Assembly: GCF_017837635.1 (NCBI RefSeq) | Contig: NZ_JAGJRS010000034.1 | Location: 309,943-373,942 of the forward strand | Direction of reading: 5' to 3' | DNA: 64,000 nucleotides | From: Frateuria flava | GTDB taxonomy: Bacteria; Pseudomonadota; Gammaproteobacteria; Xanthomonadales; Rhodanobacteraceae | Shown: positions 37,560-46,065 of the stretch, one piece after another | How positions within the stretch are numbered: position 1 is the first letter of the stretch | Layout: every line of letters begins with the position of its first letter | Notes under the pieces: generated by a model | What the model saw: only the letters and a program-made list of their open reading frames with translations | What the model was told of the DNA's origin: nothing | The model's database searches: none | Program-made: the position numbers and the translations under genes

Positions 37560-37752
37560 ACGATATGTTGGGTGTGCAGCCTTTACGCGACGGCTGTTGC
37601 CCTGTATCACTGGGCCGCCTGCCGGTACGACTTTGGCGGCCCGTGCGCCGGCTGGCGTACACGCGGCGGCCCGCTACCCACCGCGAACGAAGCGCGGCGA
37701 TGTATGCCTCCAACCGAACACCGCGCGGCACTTGGCGCCTGGATCGCGGAGG

Positions 37753-38064
37753 CTAATGACGCCGATACAGGCCCGAGCACGGCACCACGTGGCCCGCTTC
37801 CAGGACTTGTGTATAGCTAGTCCCGTCCACGCGAATGATGGTGCCGGAAACGCACCGCTCGTTGACCGCAAGCCGCCGCCGTTGAAGATCGGCTGACCTG
37901 GCGCGTTGCTGCGCAACCTGACGCGCATGCTGTTCCTGCTGGATGCGCTGCGCCTCTTGATCCGCAGCCGCAGCGATGCTGGCCAACACCACGGCGCGCC
38001 CGACGAACGCCAACGCCGAAAACGTCATCAGGGCGAGCAATACGCCCCAAAACACCTTACCCAT
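37753..38064 (-). CDS. Small single-pass membrane/exported protein, unknown
   Basis: A 103-residue protein from ATG 38062-38064 with AGGGGAT upstream. An N-terminal hydrophobic helix (about 4-28, VFWGVLLALMTFSALAFVG) is followed by a Gln/Arg-rich coiled segment (QEAQRIQQEQHARQVAQQRARSADLQ) and a C-terminal patch with two cysteines (ERCVSGTIIRVDGTSYTQVLEAGHVVPCSG) that could form a disulfide in the periplasm. The compositional style is that of accessory or phage-borne small proteins. It lies 200 bp from the dif-like site. No family recognised. Confidence 0.6.
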   Translation of the reverse strand: MGKVFWGVLLALMTFSALAFVGRAVVLASIAAAADQEAQRIQQEQHARQVAQQRARSADLQRRRLAVNERCVSGTIIRVDGTSYTQVLEAGHVVPCSGLYRRH

Positions 38065-38656
38065 GCCGATCCCCTGTACTCCGTGCAGGAAGGATAACGG
38101 CACGCAGCGCCTACGGGTCTACGCTCGATCAAAAGCAACCGAGGCCAGCCTGTGTCCAAAGGTTTTGGTAGGTACGCCCCACTTGCCCGAATGGCTCGCT
38201 TCGGTCGGCCGAGCAAAAAGCGGGTTCGGCGTGAACAGGTCGCATTCGAAGGGATGACAGGTGGCAGGTGCAGGCGGGTCGAGCCGGATGCCCTGGACAG
38301 CGTTCATGGCCGCCCTGAGCTACGCCCTTGGGTTCCCTGCCCGGATACCTGCTCCCGCGTATCCATCTCCCGGAAGGAGCCGTCTCCCAGTGAAGATCGA
38401 CGGGGCACGGCTGACCTTGGTGACCCTGGCCCATGAGCCCCACGCACCGACGACGCCTCGCGTCACTTACACGCTTTTTCGGTGAGGTCGCGGTTTTCGT
38501 CAGAGCGGGACATTGCGCCCGAGGCTCCACCATCTCGGCCAGGAGGAACGCCAGCTCCTCATCTTGGCACTTGCTCTGATCGCGTACCAATCACCATCCT
38601 CCACCCGGTCATCGTACTGGCCTCGACACGCCGAGGCATCGAAGCGAACAACGCAA
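38065..38656. other. About 590 bp without a convincing gene
   Basis: Frames here are short, rich in Pro, Arg and Ser, and lack ribosome-binding sites. No tRNA or recombinase was recognised. It may be a degenerated remnant of DNA acquired at the terminus. Confidence 0.5.
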
Positions 38657-38965
38657 TCAATAGGCGACACCCGCCTGCAGCGTGGTCGCCCGCGTCGGGC
38701 GTCCCGGCGAGAGCTGGTCGCACACCGTATCCAGGTCGCCCTCGGCGAGCAGGTCGTAAGCCAAACGACCATCGAACGCGCGCTGGTGCATGGACATCCA
38801 GCGCGCCGCCCGCTGCCGATCACCCGATAACTGCACCGCCAGGTGCGCGATGGCGGCATGCTGCGCTTCCAGCACGCCGAACGCGCGCTCGATGGCCGCG
38901 TCGCGGGCCAGTTCCAGTTGGCGAAGCTCCTCGGCGACGATTTCCAGGCTGCGGCCTGCCTTCAT
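38657..38965 (-). CDS. Small protein with ParS/MbcA-like C-terminus
   Basis: A 102-residue protein starting at ATG 38963-38965, 14 bases after the stop of the similar upstream gene. The first half is helical (EELRQLELARDAAIERAFGVLEAQHAAIAHLAVQL). The end, WMSMHQRAFDGRLAYDLLAEGDLDTVCDQL, resembles the toxin-binding domain of Xre/MbcA/ParS antitoxins (GR...LLA.GD...V...L pattern). No RES toxin gene adjoins it. No clear Shine-Dalgarno sequence, so translation may depend on coupling. Confidence 0.55.
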   Translation of the reverse strand: MKAGRSLEIVAEELRQLELARDAAIERAFGVLEAQHAAIAHLAVQLSGDRQRAARWMSMHQRAFDGRLAYDLLAEGDLDTVCDQLSPGRPTRATTLQAGVAY

Positions 38966-38979
38966 TGCGCTAGCGTGCT

Positions 38980-39276
38980 TCACTGCAAGGTTCTCCGCTC
39001 CGCGCGATCGACTGCGATCGTCGCCCGCAGAAAGCCAAGCACGGCGTGCACCCTGCCGGCCCTGACCAGTTCCGACGCGGTGCATCCATCGAGCACCGCA
39101 AGTGGCACGCTGCAGTACCAGGCCATGGCTGCCACGGGGTCGGGCTCCAGCACGGCGGCGAGGCGCAGCACGGCAAGCGCCGCCGCCCGGGTGTCGTCAA
39201 CTGGCGATGGCGGCCCCGGAACGTGCGTTGCAGACCGCACGCTCTCGTTCGGCCATGCCGGGGATGTCGAACGCAT
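38980..39276 (-). CDS. Small ParS/MbcA-like antitoxin-domain protein
   Basis: A 98-residue protein with a perfect AGGAGG site six bases before ATG 39274-39276. The C-terminal half DPVAAMAWYCSVPLAVLDGCTASELVRAGRVHAVLGFL follows the ParS/MbcA pattern (WY...PL..LDG.TA.ELV..GR...VL.FL). It is the first of a two-gene minus-strand operon with a second related small protein. The divergent neighbour is norZ. Without a toxin partner it may be an orphan antitoxin or a domesticated regulator. Confidence 0.65.
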   Translation of the reverse strand: MRSTSPAWPNESVRSATHVPGPPSPVDDTRAAALAVLRLAAVLEPDPVAAMAWYCSVPLAVLDGCTASELVRAGRVHAVLGFLRATIAVDRAERRTLQ

Positions 39277-39524
39277 CGGATGCCTCCTGCAGAAAACTTG
39301 CGGGCCAACGCTAGGCAGTACGCACGGGCGCGCCTTTTGGATGCCTGCTCGGTCCGGACGGGCATCTTGTGGCTTTGGTCCAGCCGTACGCCCACTGCCG
39401 ATCGGGCTTCCGTGGCCCGTTGGCCCACCGGCCGGCGTCCCTGGCCGCGAGAGAGAAAGTTTGGTCCGGTCGGGCCCGCCCCGGGCACTGCGACAAATCG
39501 CCCACGGCCCCGGGCGTCGACCGC

Positions 39525-39538
39525 CTGACTTGAATCAA
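39525..39538 (+). promoter_or_regulatory. Dnr/Fnr-type box upstream of norZ
   Basis: CTGAC-TTGA-ATCAA, one base off the TTGAC/T-N4-G/ATCAA consensus. It ends 53 bases before the norZ ATG. Confidence 0.75.
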
Positions 39539-39591
39539 GAGCAGCCATCGGCTTGCCCCTGACCATGCGCGCGTCCTCAAGGAGACGCGCA

Positions 39592-41874
39592 ATGAGTACC
39601 ACCCGAAAACTCTGGCTGGGGCTGGCGGCTTTGCTGCTGGCCTCGTTCGCCGTCCTGTTATGGGTCGGCAAGGAAGTCCATCAGCAGGCACCACCGCTGC
39701 CCTCGGCCGTGGTCACCACGGACGGCCATACGCTCTATACGCGGGCCGACATCGAACAGGGCCGACAGGTGTGGCAGAGCATCGGCGGGCAGCAGTTGGG
39801 CTCGATCTGGGGCCACGGCGCGCTGGTGGCCCCGGACTGGAGCGCCGACTGGCTGCATCGTGAAGCGACCACCATGCTGGAGCTGCTCGCACGCGACGAA
39901 GGCGCCGCTTCGTTCGCCTCGCTGGATGCCGGCCGCCAGGCCGCGCTGAAGGCGCGTGTGCAGTCCGAAGAACGCACCAATACCTACGACGCCGCCAAGG
40001 GCACGATCACCGTGTCGCCGCTGCGCGCTCACGCGATGGAAGTGGTCGCGCTGCACTACGACAGCCTGTTCAGCAACGACCCGGCCACGCACAAGCTGCG
40101 CGAGGGTTATGCGATGCGTGAGAACACCATCGCCGAGATGGAGAACCGCCGCGTCGTCACCGCCTTCTTCTTCTGGACCAGCTGGGCCGCCGCGGCCGAG
40201 CGTCCCGGGCACAGCGTGAGCTACACGCAGAACTGGCCGTTCGATCCGCTGGTGGGCAACCAGCCCAGCGGCACGAGCTTCATCTGGTCGATCTTCAGCA
40301 TCCTGTTCCTGATCCTGGGCATCGGCCTGCTCGGCTGGCACCACGCGGTGCAGAGCCACAAGGAAGAGCCGGCAGTCCCGCCGGCGCGCGATCCGCTGGC
40401 CGACTTCAAGCCGACGCCGTCGATGAAGGCGACCGCCAAGTACTTCTGGACGGTGATGGGCCTGTTCCTGACCCAGATCCTGCTCGGCGCCACTACCGCG
40501 CATTACCAGGTGGAAGGCCAGCAAGCCTATGGGTTCGCGCTGGCCAACATCCTGCCCTATGCGCTGACGCGCACCTGGCACACCGAACTGGCGGTGCTGT
40601 GGATCGCCACCGCGTGGCTCGCTACCGGCCTGTACATCGCGCCGGTGATCGGCGGGCATGAGCCGAAGTTCCAGCGCCTGGGCGTCAACTTCCTGTGGGT
40701 GTGCCTGATCCTGATCGTGGTCGGCTCCTTCGCCGGCCAGTGGTTCGCGGTGATGGACAAGATGGGCCTGAAGTACAACTTCTGGTTCGGCCACCAGGGC
40801 TGGGAATACACCGACATCGGCCGCTTCTGGCAGATCTTCCTGTTCATCGGCCTGATGCTGTGGCTGTTCCTGGTCGGGCGGGCGTTGTGGCCGGCGATCA
40901 AGCGCCGCGACGAAACCTCCAACATCGTGGGCCTGCTGTTCCTCTCCACCATTGCGATCGGCCTGCTCTACGGCGCCGGCCTGATGTGGGGCGAGCACAC
41001 CCACATCGCGATGGTCGAGTACTGGCGCTGGTGGGTAGTGCACCTGTGGGTGGAAGGCTTCTTCGAGGTGTTCGCCACCGCGGTGATCAGCTACCTGTTC
41101 GTCCGCCTTGGGTTGCTGCGCGTGCACAGCGCCACGGTGAACGTGCTGTTCGCCACCATCGTGTTCATGGCCGGCGGCGTGCTCGGCACCCTGCACCACC
41201 TGTATTTCACCGGCACGACGACCGCCGTCATCGCACTGGGCGCCAGCTTCTCGGCGCTGGAAGTGGTGCCGCTGGCGCTGATCGGCCTGGAGGCGTACGA
41301 CAACTGGAAGAAGCAGCACGCCGCACCGTGGATGGCCCGCTACCGCTGGCCGATCATCTTCTTCGTGGCGGTGAGCTTCTGGAACCTGATCGGCGCCGGC
41401 CTGTTCGGCTTCCTGGTCAACACGCCGATCGCGCTGTACTACATGCAGGGCCTGAACCTGACGGCCACGCACGGCCACACCGCGCTGATGGGTGTGTACG
41501 GCATGCTCGGCCTGGGGCTGATGCTGTTCTGCCTGCGCGGCATCAAGCCGGATGTGGAATGGCGCGAGGGCTGGCTGAAGGGCGCGTTCTGGTCGCTCAA
41601 CATCGGCCTGACGCTGATGGCCGCGCTGACCCTGCTGCCGCTGGGCATCCTGCAGCTCGACGCGGTGCTGGACCACGGCTACTGGTTCGCCCGCTCGGAG
41701 CACTTCATGGACCGCCCGCTGATCCACCTGCTGGTGTGGATGCGCGTGCCGGGCGACACGCTGTTCGCGGTGGGTGCGCTGCTGACCTCGGTGTTCGTGG
41801 CCTCGCTGTGGCTGGGCGGCAAACGCCAGCCCAGAGCGGTGCCGCTGCCGCAGGCGGCGCCGGAGAACGCTTGA
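39592..41874 (+). CDS. norZ: Quinol-dependent nitric oxide reductase (qNOR)
   Basis: Single-subunit NO reductase that reduces 2 NO to N2O with electrons from quinol. ATG 39592 follows AAGGAG, giving 760 residues. The N-terminal extension, fused cytochrome-c-like part without haem-c motif (QGRQVWQSIGGQQLGSIWGHGALVAPDW), then about 13 membrane helices of the haem-copper oxidase fold follow. Haem and iron ligands lie in RTWHTELAVLWIATAW, WVVHLWVEGFFEVF, GTLHHLYFTGTT and NLTATHGHTALMGVYG. It is preceded by a Dnr-type box, so expression should follow NO and low oxygen. A terminator follows. Confidence 0.97.
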   Translation: MSTTRKLWLGLAALLLASFAVLLWVGKEVHQQAPPLPSAVVTTDGHTLYTRADIEQGRQVWQSIGGQQLGSIWGHGALVAPDWSADWLHREATTMLELLARDEGAASFASLDAGRQAALKARVQSEERTNTYDAAKGTITVSPLRAHAMEVVALHYDSLFSNDPATHKLREGYAMRENTIAEMENRRVVTAFFFWTSWAAAAERPGHSVSYTQNWPFDPLVGNQPSGTSFIWSIFSILFLILGIGLLGWHHAVQSHKEEPAVPPARDPLADFKPTPSMKATAKYFWTVMGLFLTQILLGATTAHYQVEGQQAYGFALANILPYALTRTWHTELAVLWIATAWLATGLYIAPVIGGHEPKFQRLGVNFLWVCLILIVVGSFAGQWFAVMDKMGLKYNFWFGHQGWEYTDIGRFWQIFLFIGLMLWLFLVGRALWPAIKRRDETSNIVGLLFLSTIAIGLLYGAGLMWGEHTHIAMVEYWRWWVVHLWVEGFFEVFATAVISYLFVRLGLLRVHSATVNVLFATIVFMAGGVLGTLHHLYFTGTTTAVIALGASFSALEVVPLALIGLEAYDNWKKQHAAPWMARYRWPIIFFVAVSFWNLIGAGLFGFLVNTPIALYYMQGLNLTATHGHTALMGVYGMLGLGLMLFCLRGIKPDVEWREGWLKGAFWSLNIGLTLMAALTLLPLGILQLDAVLDHGYWFARSEHFMDRPLIHLLVWMRVPGDTLFAVGALLTSVFVASLWLGGKRQPRAVPLPQAAPENA

Positions 41875-41879
41875 CCAAC

Positions 41880-41914
41880 ATCAGGGCGCGCCGCGAGGCG
41901 CGCCCTGATCCTTT
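41880..41914 (+). terminator. Terminator after norZ
   Basis: Perfect 13-bp inverted repeat, ATCAGGGCGCGCC (41880-41892) and GGCGCGCCCTGAT (41897-41909), loop GCGA, followed by CCTTTC. It begins 6 bases after the norZ stop. The T-run is short, so termination may be partial. Confidence 0.75.
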
Positions 41915-41950
41915 CAGGCAGATGGAGCGCCCGGTACGCGGAAGCTCCGC

Positions 41951-41976
41951 GGTCGCGCACAGGGCGCGCTCCCACA
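41951..41976. repeat. Solo REP-like unit before sirB2
   Basis: GGTCGCGCACAGGGCGC followed by GCTCCCACA is the reverse-orientation version of the unit at 2415-2440 and 37078-37103. It ends four bases before the ATG of the next gene. Confidence 0.65.
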
Positions 41977-41980
41977 AAGA

Positions 41981-42397
41981 ATGCTCAAGCCCATGTTCGA
42001 GTTCTATCCACAGATCAAGGCCGTGCACATCACCTGCGTCCTGCTCAGCGGCGCGCTGTTCGCGCTGCGCGGGTTGCTGGTGCAGGTCGGCTATGCCGGT
42101 GCGGCGCAGTGGGCGCCGCTGCGCTATCTCAGCTACACCATCGATACCACGCTGCTCACCGCCGCGCTGATGCTGCTCACCGTCCTTCCCGGCGCCTACT
42201 TCGCCAACGGCTGGCTGACCGTGAAGCTGGTGCTGGTGGTGGCCTACGTCGTGCTCGGCAGCCTGGCGCTCAAGCGCGCACGCACGCCTGCCGCCCGACG
42301 GATCTTCCTGGCCGCCGCGCTGGCGGCCTACGTGTTCATCCTGGGGATCGCACGCATGCATCATCCACTGGGCTGGCTGCACGGGTGGCTCGCATGA
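41981..42397 (+). CDS. SirB2-family membrane protein
   Basis: A 138-residue four-helix membrane protein. The family signature is FYPQIKAVHITCVLLSGALFALRGLL near the N-terminus and GIARMHHPLGWLHG at the end, with histidines possibly binding haem or metal. ATG 41981 is used, and an ATG at 41993 is possible. Its stop overlaps the next gene (ATGA). SirB2 genes are often found near denitrification and respiratory genes, but their role is unknown. Confidence 0.85.
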   Translation: MLKPMFEFYPQIKAVHITCVLLSGALFALRGLLVQVGYAGAAQWAPLRYLSYTIDTTLLTAALMLLTVLPGAYFANGWLTVKLVLVVAYVVLGSLALKRARTPAARRIFLAAALAAYVFILGIARMHHPLGWLHGWLA

Positions 42398-44337
42398 GCG
42401 CCGCCCTCGACCTGCCGCCGGAACCGTCGCGCGACCATACGCTCGACGCCTGCTTCCTGGGGCCCTACGGTGAGAACGACACGCTGCTGGAAAAGCTGCT
42501 GGTCGAGTTCCTGCGCGACCACGTGTACTGGCGGCGCAATTTCCATCCGGAGGATCCGCCGGCGATCGCCACTTCGGCCGCCAGCCATCCGGACTACCTC
42601 GCCTTCGAGTCGCGCATGCGCCGGGAGCTGCATCAGCTTTCGGCGGCGCTGAAGAAATCGGTGCCGTTCCACAGCCCGCGCTACATCGGCCACATGGCCT
42701 CGGACCTGCTGCTGCCCGGCCTGGCCGCGCAGATGCTCACCCTGCCCTACAACCCCAACAACGTCAGCGAGGATGCCGCCCCGGTCACCGTCGACCTGGA
42801 AGTGCAGGCCGGCCTGCAACTGGCGCGCATGCTCGGCTACCCGCACGACCCGGCGCGGCCGGATTGCGCCTTCGGCCACCTCACCTCCGGCGGTACCGTC
42901 GCCAACTACCAGGCGCTGCGCCTGGCGCTGGCGCTGAAGGCCTTCCCGGTCGCGCTGCGCGCCGCCCAGGTCCCCGATCTCGTCCTGCCGGAGGATGACT
43001 GGAGCGCCTTCAATCTTTCCCCGGCCGCGTCGATCGCGCTGCTGGAACAGTGGCAACACTGGCTGGCTGCGCTGGCGCCGCCGGTGCGCGCGCAATGGCG
43101 TGCCTGGGTTGAAGCCGAGCGCATCGAGCAGCGCGGCCTGGCCGGCTTCTTCGCCGCGCACCCGCAGCTGCGCTTGCCGCGTGTGTTGGCGCCGATCACC
43201 GCCCATTACTCCTGGAGCAAGGGCGTCAAACTGCTCGGGCTGGGCCGCGACAACCTCGAGCTGCTGCCGACCCGCGACATGCGCCTGGATGCCGACGCCC
43301 TGGCCGAACGGCTGCATCGCCTGGCCCGGGCGCGCGAGCCGGTGTTGCTGTGCGTGGCGGTGCTGGGCGGCACGGAGTACGGCACCATCGATCCGGTGCA
43401 CGAAGTGCTGAAGGCCCGCGAGGTGAGCCGCGCGCAGGGCCTGGACTTCGCGGTGCATGTGGATGCCGCCTGGGGCGGCTACCTGGCCACCGTGTTTCGC
43501 CGCGAGGACGGCAGCCTGCGTCCGCGCGAGGAAGTGGCCGCCGATTACACGCATTTCCCGGCGCCCCACGTGCACGCCGCGTTCGCCGCGCTGGGCGACA
43601 CCGACTCGGTCACCGTCGATCCGCACAAGCTCGGCTACCTGCCTTACGGATCAGGCGCCTTCGTCTGCCGCGACCACCGCGCCATGGCGCTGCTGGCCGA
43701 GCGCGCCGACTACGTCTTCCACGGCGCCACGCCGGCGGACTACCTGGCGCGCTACCGCAGCCTCGGCCAGTACATTCCCGAGGGCTCCAAGCCGGGCGCG
43801 ACCGCCGCGGCGGTCTACGTCACGCACAAGGTGCTGCCGCTGGACCACGCCCACTTCGGGCGGCTGCCGCGGGCGACCCTGCAGGCGGCCGAGGCCTTCC
43901 ATGCGCGGGCACGGCAATGCGCCGACGAGCTGGCCGGATGCGTGCACGTGCTGGTGCCGTTCGCGCCGGACAGCAACCTGGTGTGCCTGGCGCTCAACCC
44001 GCACGGCAACCGCGACGTGGCCACGGCCACTGCCTTCGTGCGCGCACTGCACGACGAGCTGCGCTGCGACGTGCACCAGCCGCTGCAGGTGAAGGAGTTC
44101 TTCGGCTCGGTCACCAGCCTGCGCCCGGACGTGCTCGGCCAGGCACAGACGCGACGCATCCTGGACGCTTTGGGCCTGGACGCGCACACGCTCGACGGCG
44201 GCGAAGACCACCTGCTGATCCTTCGCCACACGCTGATGAACCCGTACCTGATCGACCACGAAAACGGCATCAGCTACATCGACCGCTACTTCGACCATCT
44301 GGCCCGGCGCCTGCGCGCGCTGGCCGCTGCACGGTGA
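42394..44337 (+). CDS. PLP-dependent group II amino acid decarboxylase
   Basis: A 647-residue enzyme of the glutamate/tyrosine/aromatic decarboxylase superfamily (fold type I). The PLP lysine is in [20 protein letters not shown]. The cofactor Asp is in [17 protein letters not shown], and the ring-stacking region lies in [20 protein letters not shown]. It is longer than GadB or TyrDC owing to an N-terminal segment (about 1-90) and a mid insertion. The substrate cannot be told. ATG 42394 overlaps sirB2. A CBS/CysK-like gene follows after 7 bases, so the two PLP enzymes probably act in sequence. Confidence 0.88.
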   Translation: MSAALDLPPEPSRDHTLDACFLGPYGENDTLLEKLLVEFLRDHVYWRRNFHPEDPPAIATSAASHPDYLAFESRMRRELHQLSAALKKSVPFHSPRYIGHMASDLLLPGLAAQMLTLPYNPNNVSEDAAPVTVDLEVQAGLQLARMLGYPHDPARPDCAFGHLTSGGTVANYQALRLALALKAFPVALRAAQVPDLVLPEDDWSAFNLSPAASIALLEQWQHWLAALAPPVRAQWRAWVEAERIEQRGLAGFFAAHPQLRLPRVLAPITAHYSWSKGVKLLGLGRDNLELLPTRDMRLDADALAERLHRLARAREPVLLCVAVLGGTEYGTIDPVHEVLKAREVSRAQGLDFAVHVDAAWGGYLATVFRREDGSLRPREEVAADYTHFPAPHVHAAFAALGDTDSVTVDPHKLGYLPYGSGAFVCRDHRAMALLAERADYVFHGATPADYLARYRSLGQYIPEGSKPGATAAAVYVTHKVLPLDHAHFGRLPRATLQAAEAFHARARQCADELAGCVHVLVPFAPDSNLVCLALNPHGNRDVATATAFVRALHDELRCDVHQPLQVKEFFGSVTSLRPDVLGQAQTRRILDALGLDAHTLDGGEDHLLILRHTLMNPYLIDHENGISYIDRYFDHLARRLRALAAAR

Positions 44338-44344
44338 TACCGCC

Positions 44345-45466
44345 ATGAACCATCCCATTGCCCTGCAACCGCATCGCACCAGCCATGACCGCGCCTGGGT
44401 GCACGATGCCCTCGATGCGCTCGCGCAGGAAGCGGCGCGCTCGGCCGACACGCACCTGCTCAAGCTCGCCCTGCCCGGCTTTCCCGGGATCGACTTCTAC
44501 TTCAAGGACGAGGCGGCCCATCCCAGCGGCAGCCTGAAGCACCGCCTAGCCCGCTCGCTCTATCTCTACGCGCTGTGCAACGGCCGGCTGCACGAAGGCC
44601 AGCCGGTGGTCGATGCCTCCTCCGGCAGCACCGCGATTTCCGAAGCGTGGTTCGCGCGGATGCTGGGCCTGTCGTTCACCGCGGTGATGCCTGCCTGCAC
44701 CGCGCCACGCAAGATCCGCGACGTGCAGGCGCTCGGCGGCCGCTGCGACCTGGTGGAAGACCCGTCGCAGGTGCACGCGCGGGCCGCGGAACACGCCGCG
44801 CGTGGCGCCTGTCACCTTGACCAGTTCGGGCTGGCCGAGCGCGCCACCGACTGGCGCGGCAACAACAACATCGCCGAGTCGATCATCCAGCAGATGGCGC
44901 GCGAGCCGCAGCCGATGCCGGCGTGGATCGTCTGCGGCGCTGGCACGGGCGGCACTTCCGCGACCATCGGCCGCTACCTGCGTTATCGCCGCCTGGACAC
45001 ACGGCTGTGCGTCGCCGAGCCGTCCGGCAGCGGTTTCGTGCAGGGCTGGCGCACGCGTGATCGCAACGCCGCCGCCAGACGCCCCACGTTGATCGAGGGT
45101 ATCGGGCGCCCGCGGGTGGAGTCGGGCTTTCTGTTCGAAGTGGTCGACCACGTGATCGAAGTCCCCGATGCCGCCTCGATCGCCGCCGCGTGGATGCTGG
45201 AAGACCTGCTCGGGCGACGCTACGGCGGCTCGTCGGGCACCAACCTGGTCGCCTGCCTGCAACTGGCGGCGACAATGCGTGCACGGGGCGAGCGTGGCAG
45301 CATCGTCAGCCTGCTGTGCGACCCCGGCGAACGCTACGCCGAAACCCTGTTCGACCCGACCTGGCTGGCAGCACGCGGCGTGGACATCGCGCCGGCACGG
45401 GCCGCGCTGGAGCGCTGCATGGCGACGGGCGTGTGGACGCCGTCGGCTTTTCCCCTGGCAGGCTGA
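44345..45466 (+). CDS. PLP-dependent beta-replacing enzyme (cysteine synthase/CBS-like)
   Basis: A 373-residue fold-type-II PLP enzyme related to cysteine synthase. The Schiff-base lysine is in HPSGSLKHRLARSL. The phosphate/substrate loop is ASSGSTAISEAWF, and the PLP-phosphate glycine loop is CGAGTGGTSATIG. A serine in the C-terminal RYGGSSGTNLVA completes the PLP pocket. It is distinct from CysK and CysM by its N-terminus (DRAWVHDALDAL) and long C-terminal helix. It is last in the sirB2, decarboxylase, CBS-like operon. A beta-substituted alanine as product, then decarboxylated by its neighbour, is an inference. Confidence 0.85.
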   Translation: MNHPIALQPHRTSHDRAWVHDALDALAQEAARSADTHLLKLALPGFPGIDFYFKDEAAHPSGSLKHRLARSLYLYALCNGRLHEGQPVVDASSGSTAISEAWFARMLGLSFTAVMPACTAPRKIRDVQALGGRCDLVEDPSQVHARAAEHAARGACHLDQFGLAERATDWRGNNNIAESIIQQMAREPQPMPAWIVCGAGTGGTSATIGRYLRYRRLDTRLCVAEPSGSGFVQGWRTRDRNAAARRPTLIEGIGRPRVESGFLFEVVDHVIEVPDAASIAAAWMLEDLLGRRYGGSSGTNLVACLQLAATMRARGERGSIVSLLCDPGERYAETLFDPTWLAARGVDIAPARAALERCMATGVWTPSAFPLAG

Positions 45467-45995
45467 GGCAAGCCTTCCCCCATCCGCCCTTCGGGCACCT
45501 TCCCCCGCGCGCGGGGGAAGGATCGGGTGTGTGTGTCTCGCGATTGTCCGAACCACCGGGAATCCCAAGTGAACCTTCCCTACAACGCGCGGGAAGGCTC
45601 CGACGCGTGCTTTCTCTGCGATCGTCTGAACCCCGGCCGGCGCTCCCCAAGTGAGCCTTCCCCCCCGCGCGCGGGGGAAGGATCGGGTGTGTGCGTCTCG
45701 CGATCGCCGCAACCCACCGGCGCTCTCCAAGTGAGCCTTCCCCCGTTTACGGGGGAAGGTGCCGACAGGCGGATGGGGGTGAACGGAGCGCGCGGCTACG
45801 GTCTTCGCGGTCCGCTTTCAGCGATGGCGCCTCTGGCAAGCCTTCCCCCATCCGCCCTTCGGGCACCTTCCCCCGCGCGCGGGGGAAGGATCAGGTGTGT
45901 GCCTTCGACGGTTTGCCGGGCAACCACCGAGTGATCCCTCCGCTCGCGAAAGAAGTGCCCACAGGTGGATGAGGCGCCTGTGCTGCACGCCCCGC
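45467..45995. repeat. Intergenic cluster of C/G-run palindromic repeats
   Basis: About 530 bp made of at least five related units. The unit is CCTTCCCCCGCGCGCGGGGG then AAGGATCGGGTGTGTG and GTCTCGCGAT, with copies starting near 45502, 45572, 45656, 45736 and 45868. Two units are preceded by CCCCCATCCGCCCTTCGGGC. Related hairpins occur at 29690-29862. No gene lies in the stretch. It separates the sirB2 operon from the promoter of ubiD. Confidence 0.8.
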
Positions 45996-46009
45996 CTGAC
46001 CCGCGTCAA
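45996..46009 (+). promoter_or_regulatory. Dnr/Fnr-type box upstream of ubiD
   Basis: CTGAC-CCGC-GTCAA, one base off a perfect palindrome. It ends 56 bases before the ubiD ATG. Confidence 0.75.
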
Positions 46010-46065
46010 GGCGACGCGCAAGACGGCTTGGGAGTCTAGCCCAACCTCCACGCGACGATCCGTCC

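Noticed and set aside
37066..39590. An integrated Xer-dependent phage or element (IMEX) at dif
   Set aside because: Only one dif-like site is visible, and no phage replication or coat genes or recombinase were recognised. The region is too short and degraded for a positive call.
45467..45995. CRISPR array
   Set aside because: Repeats are self-complementary C/G-run hairpins with variable length and unequal spacing. There are no uniform spacers and no cas genes.
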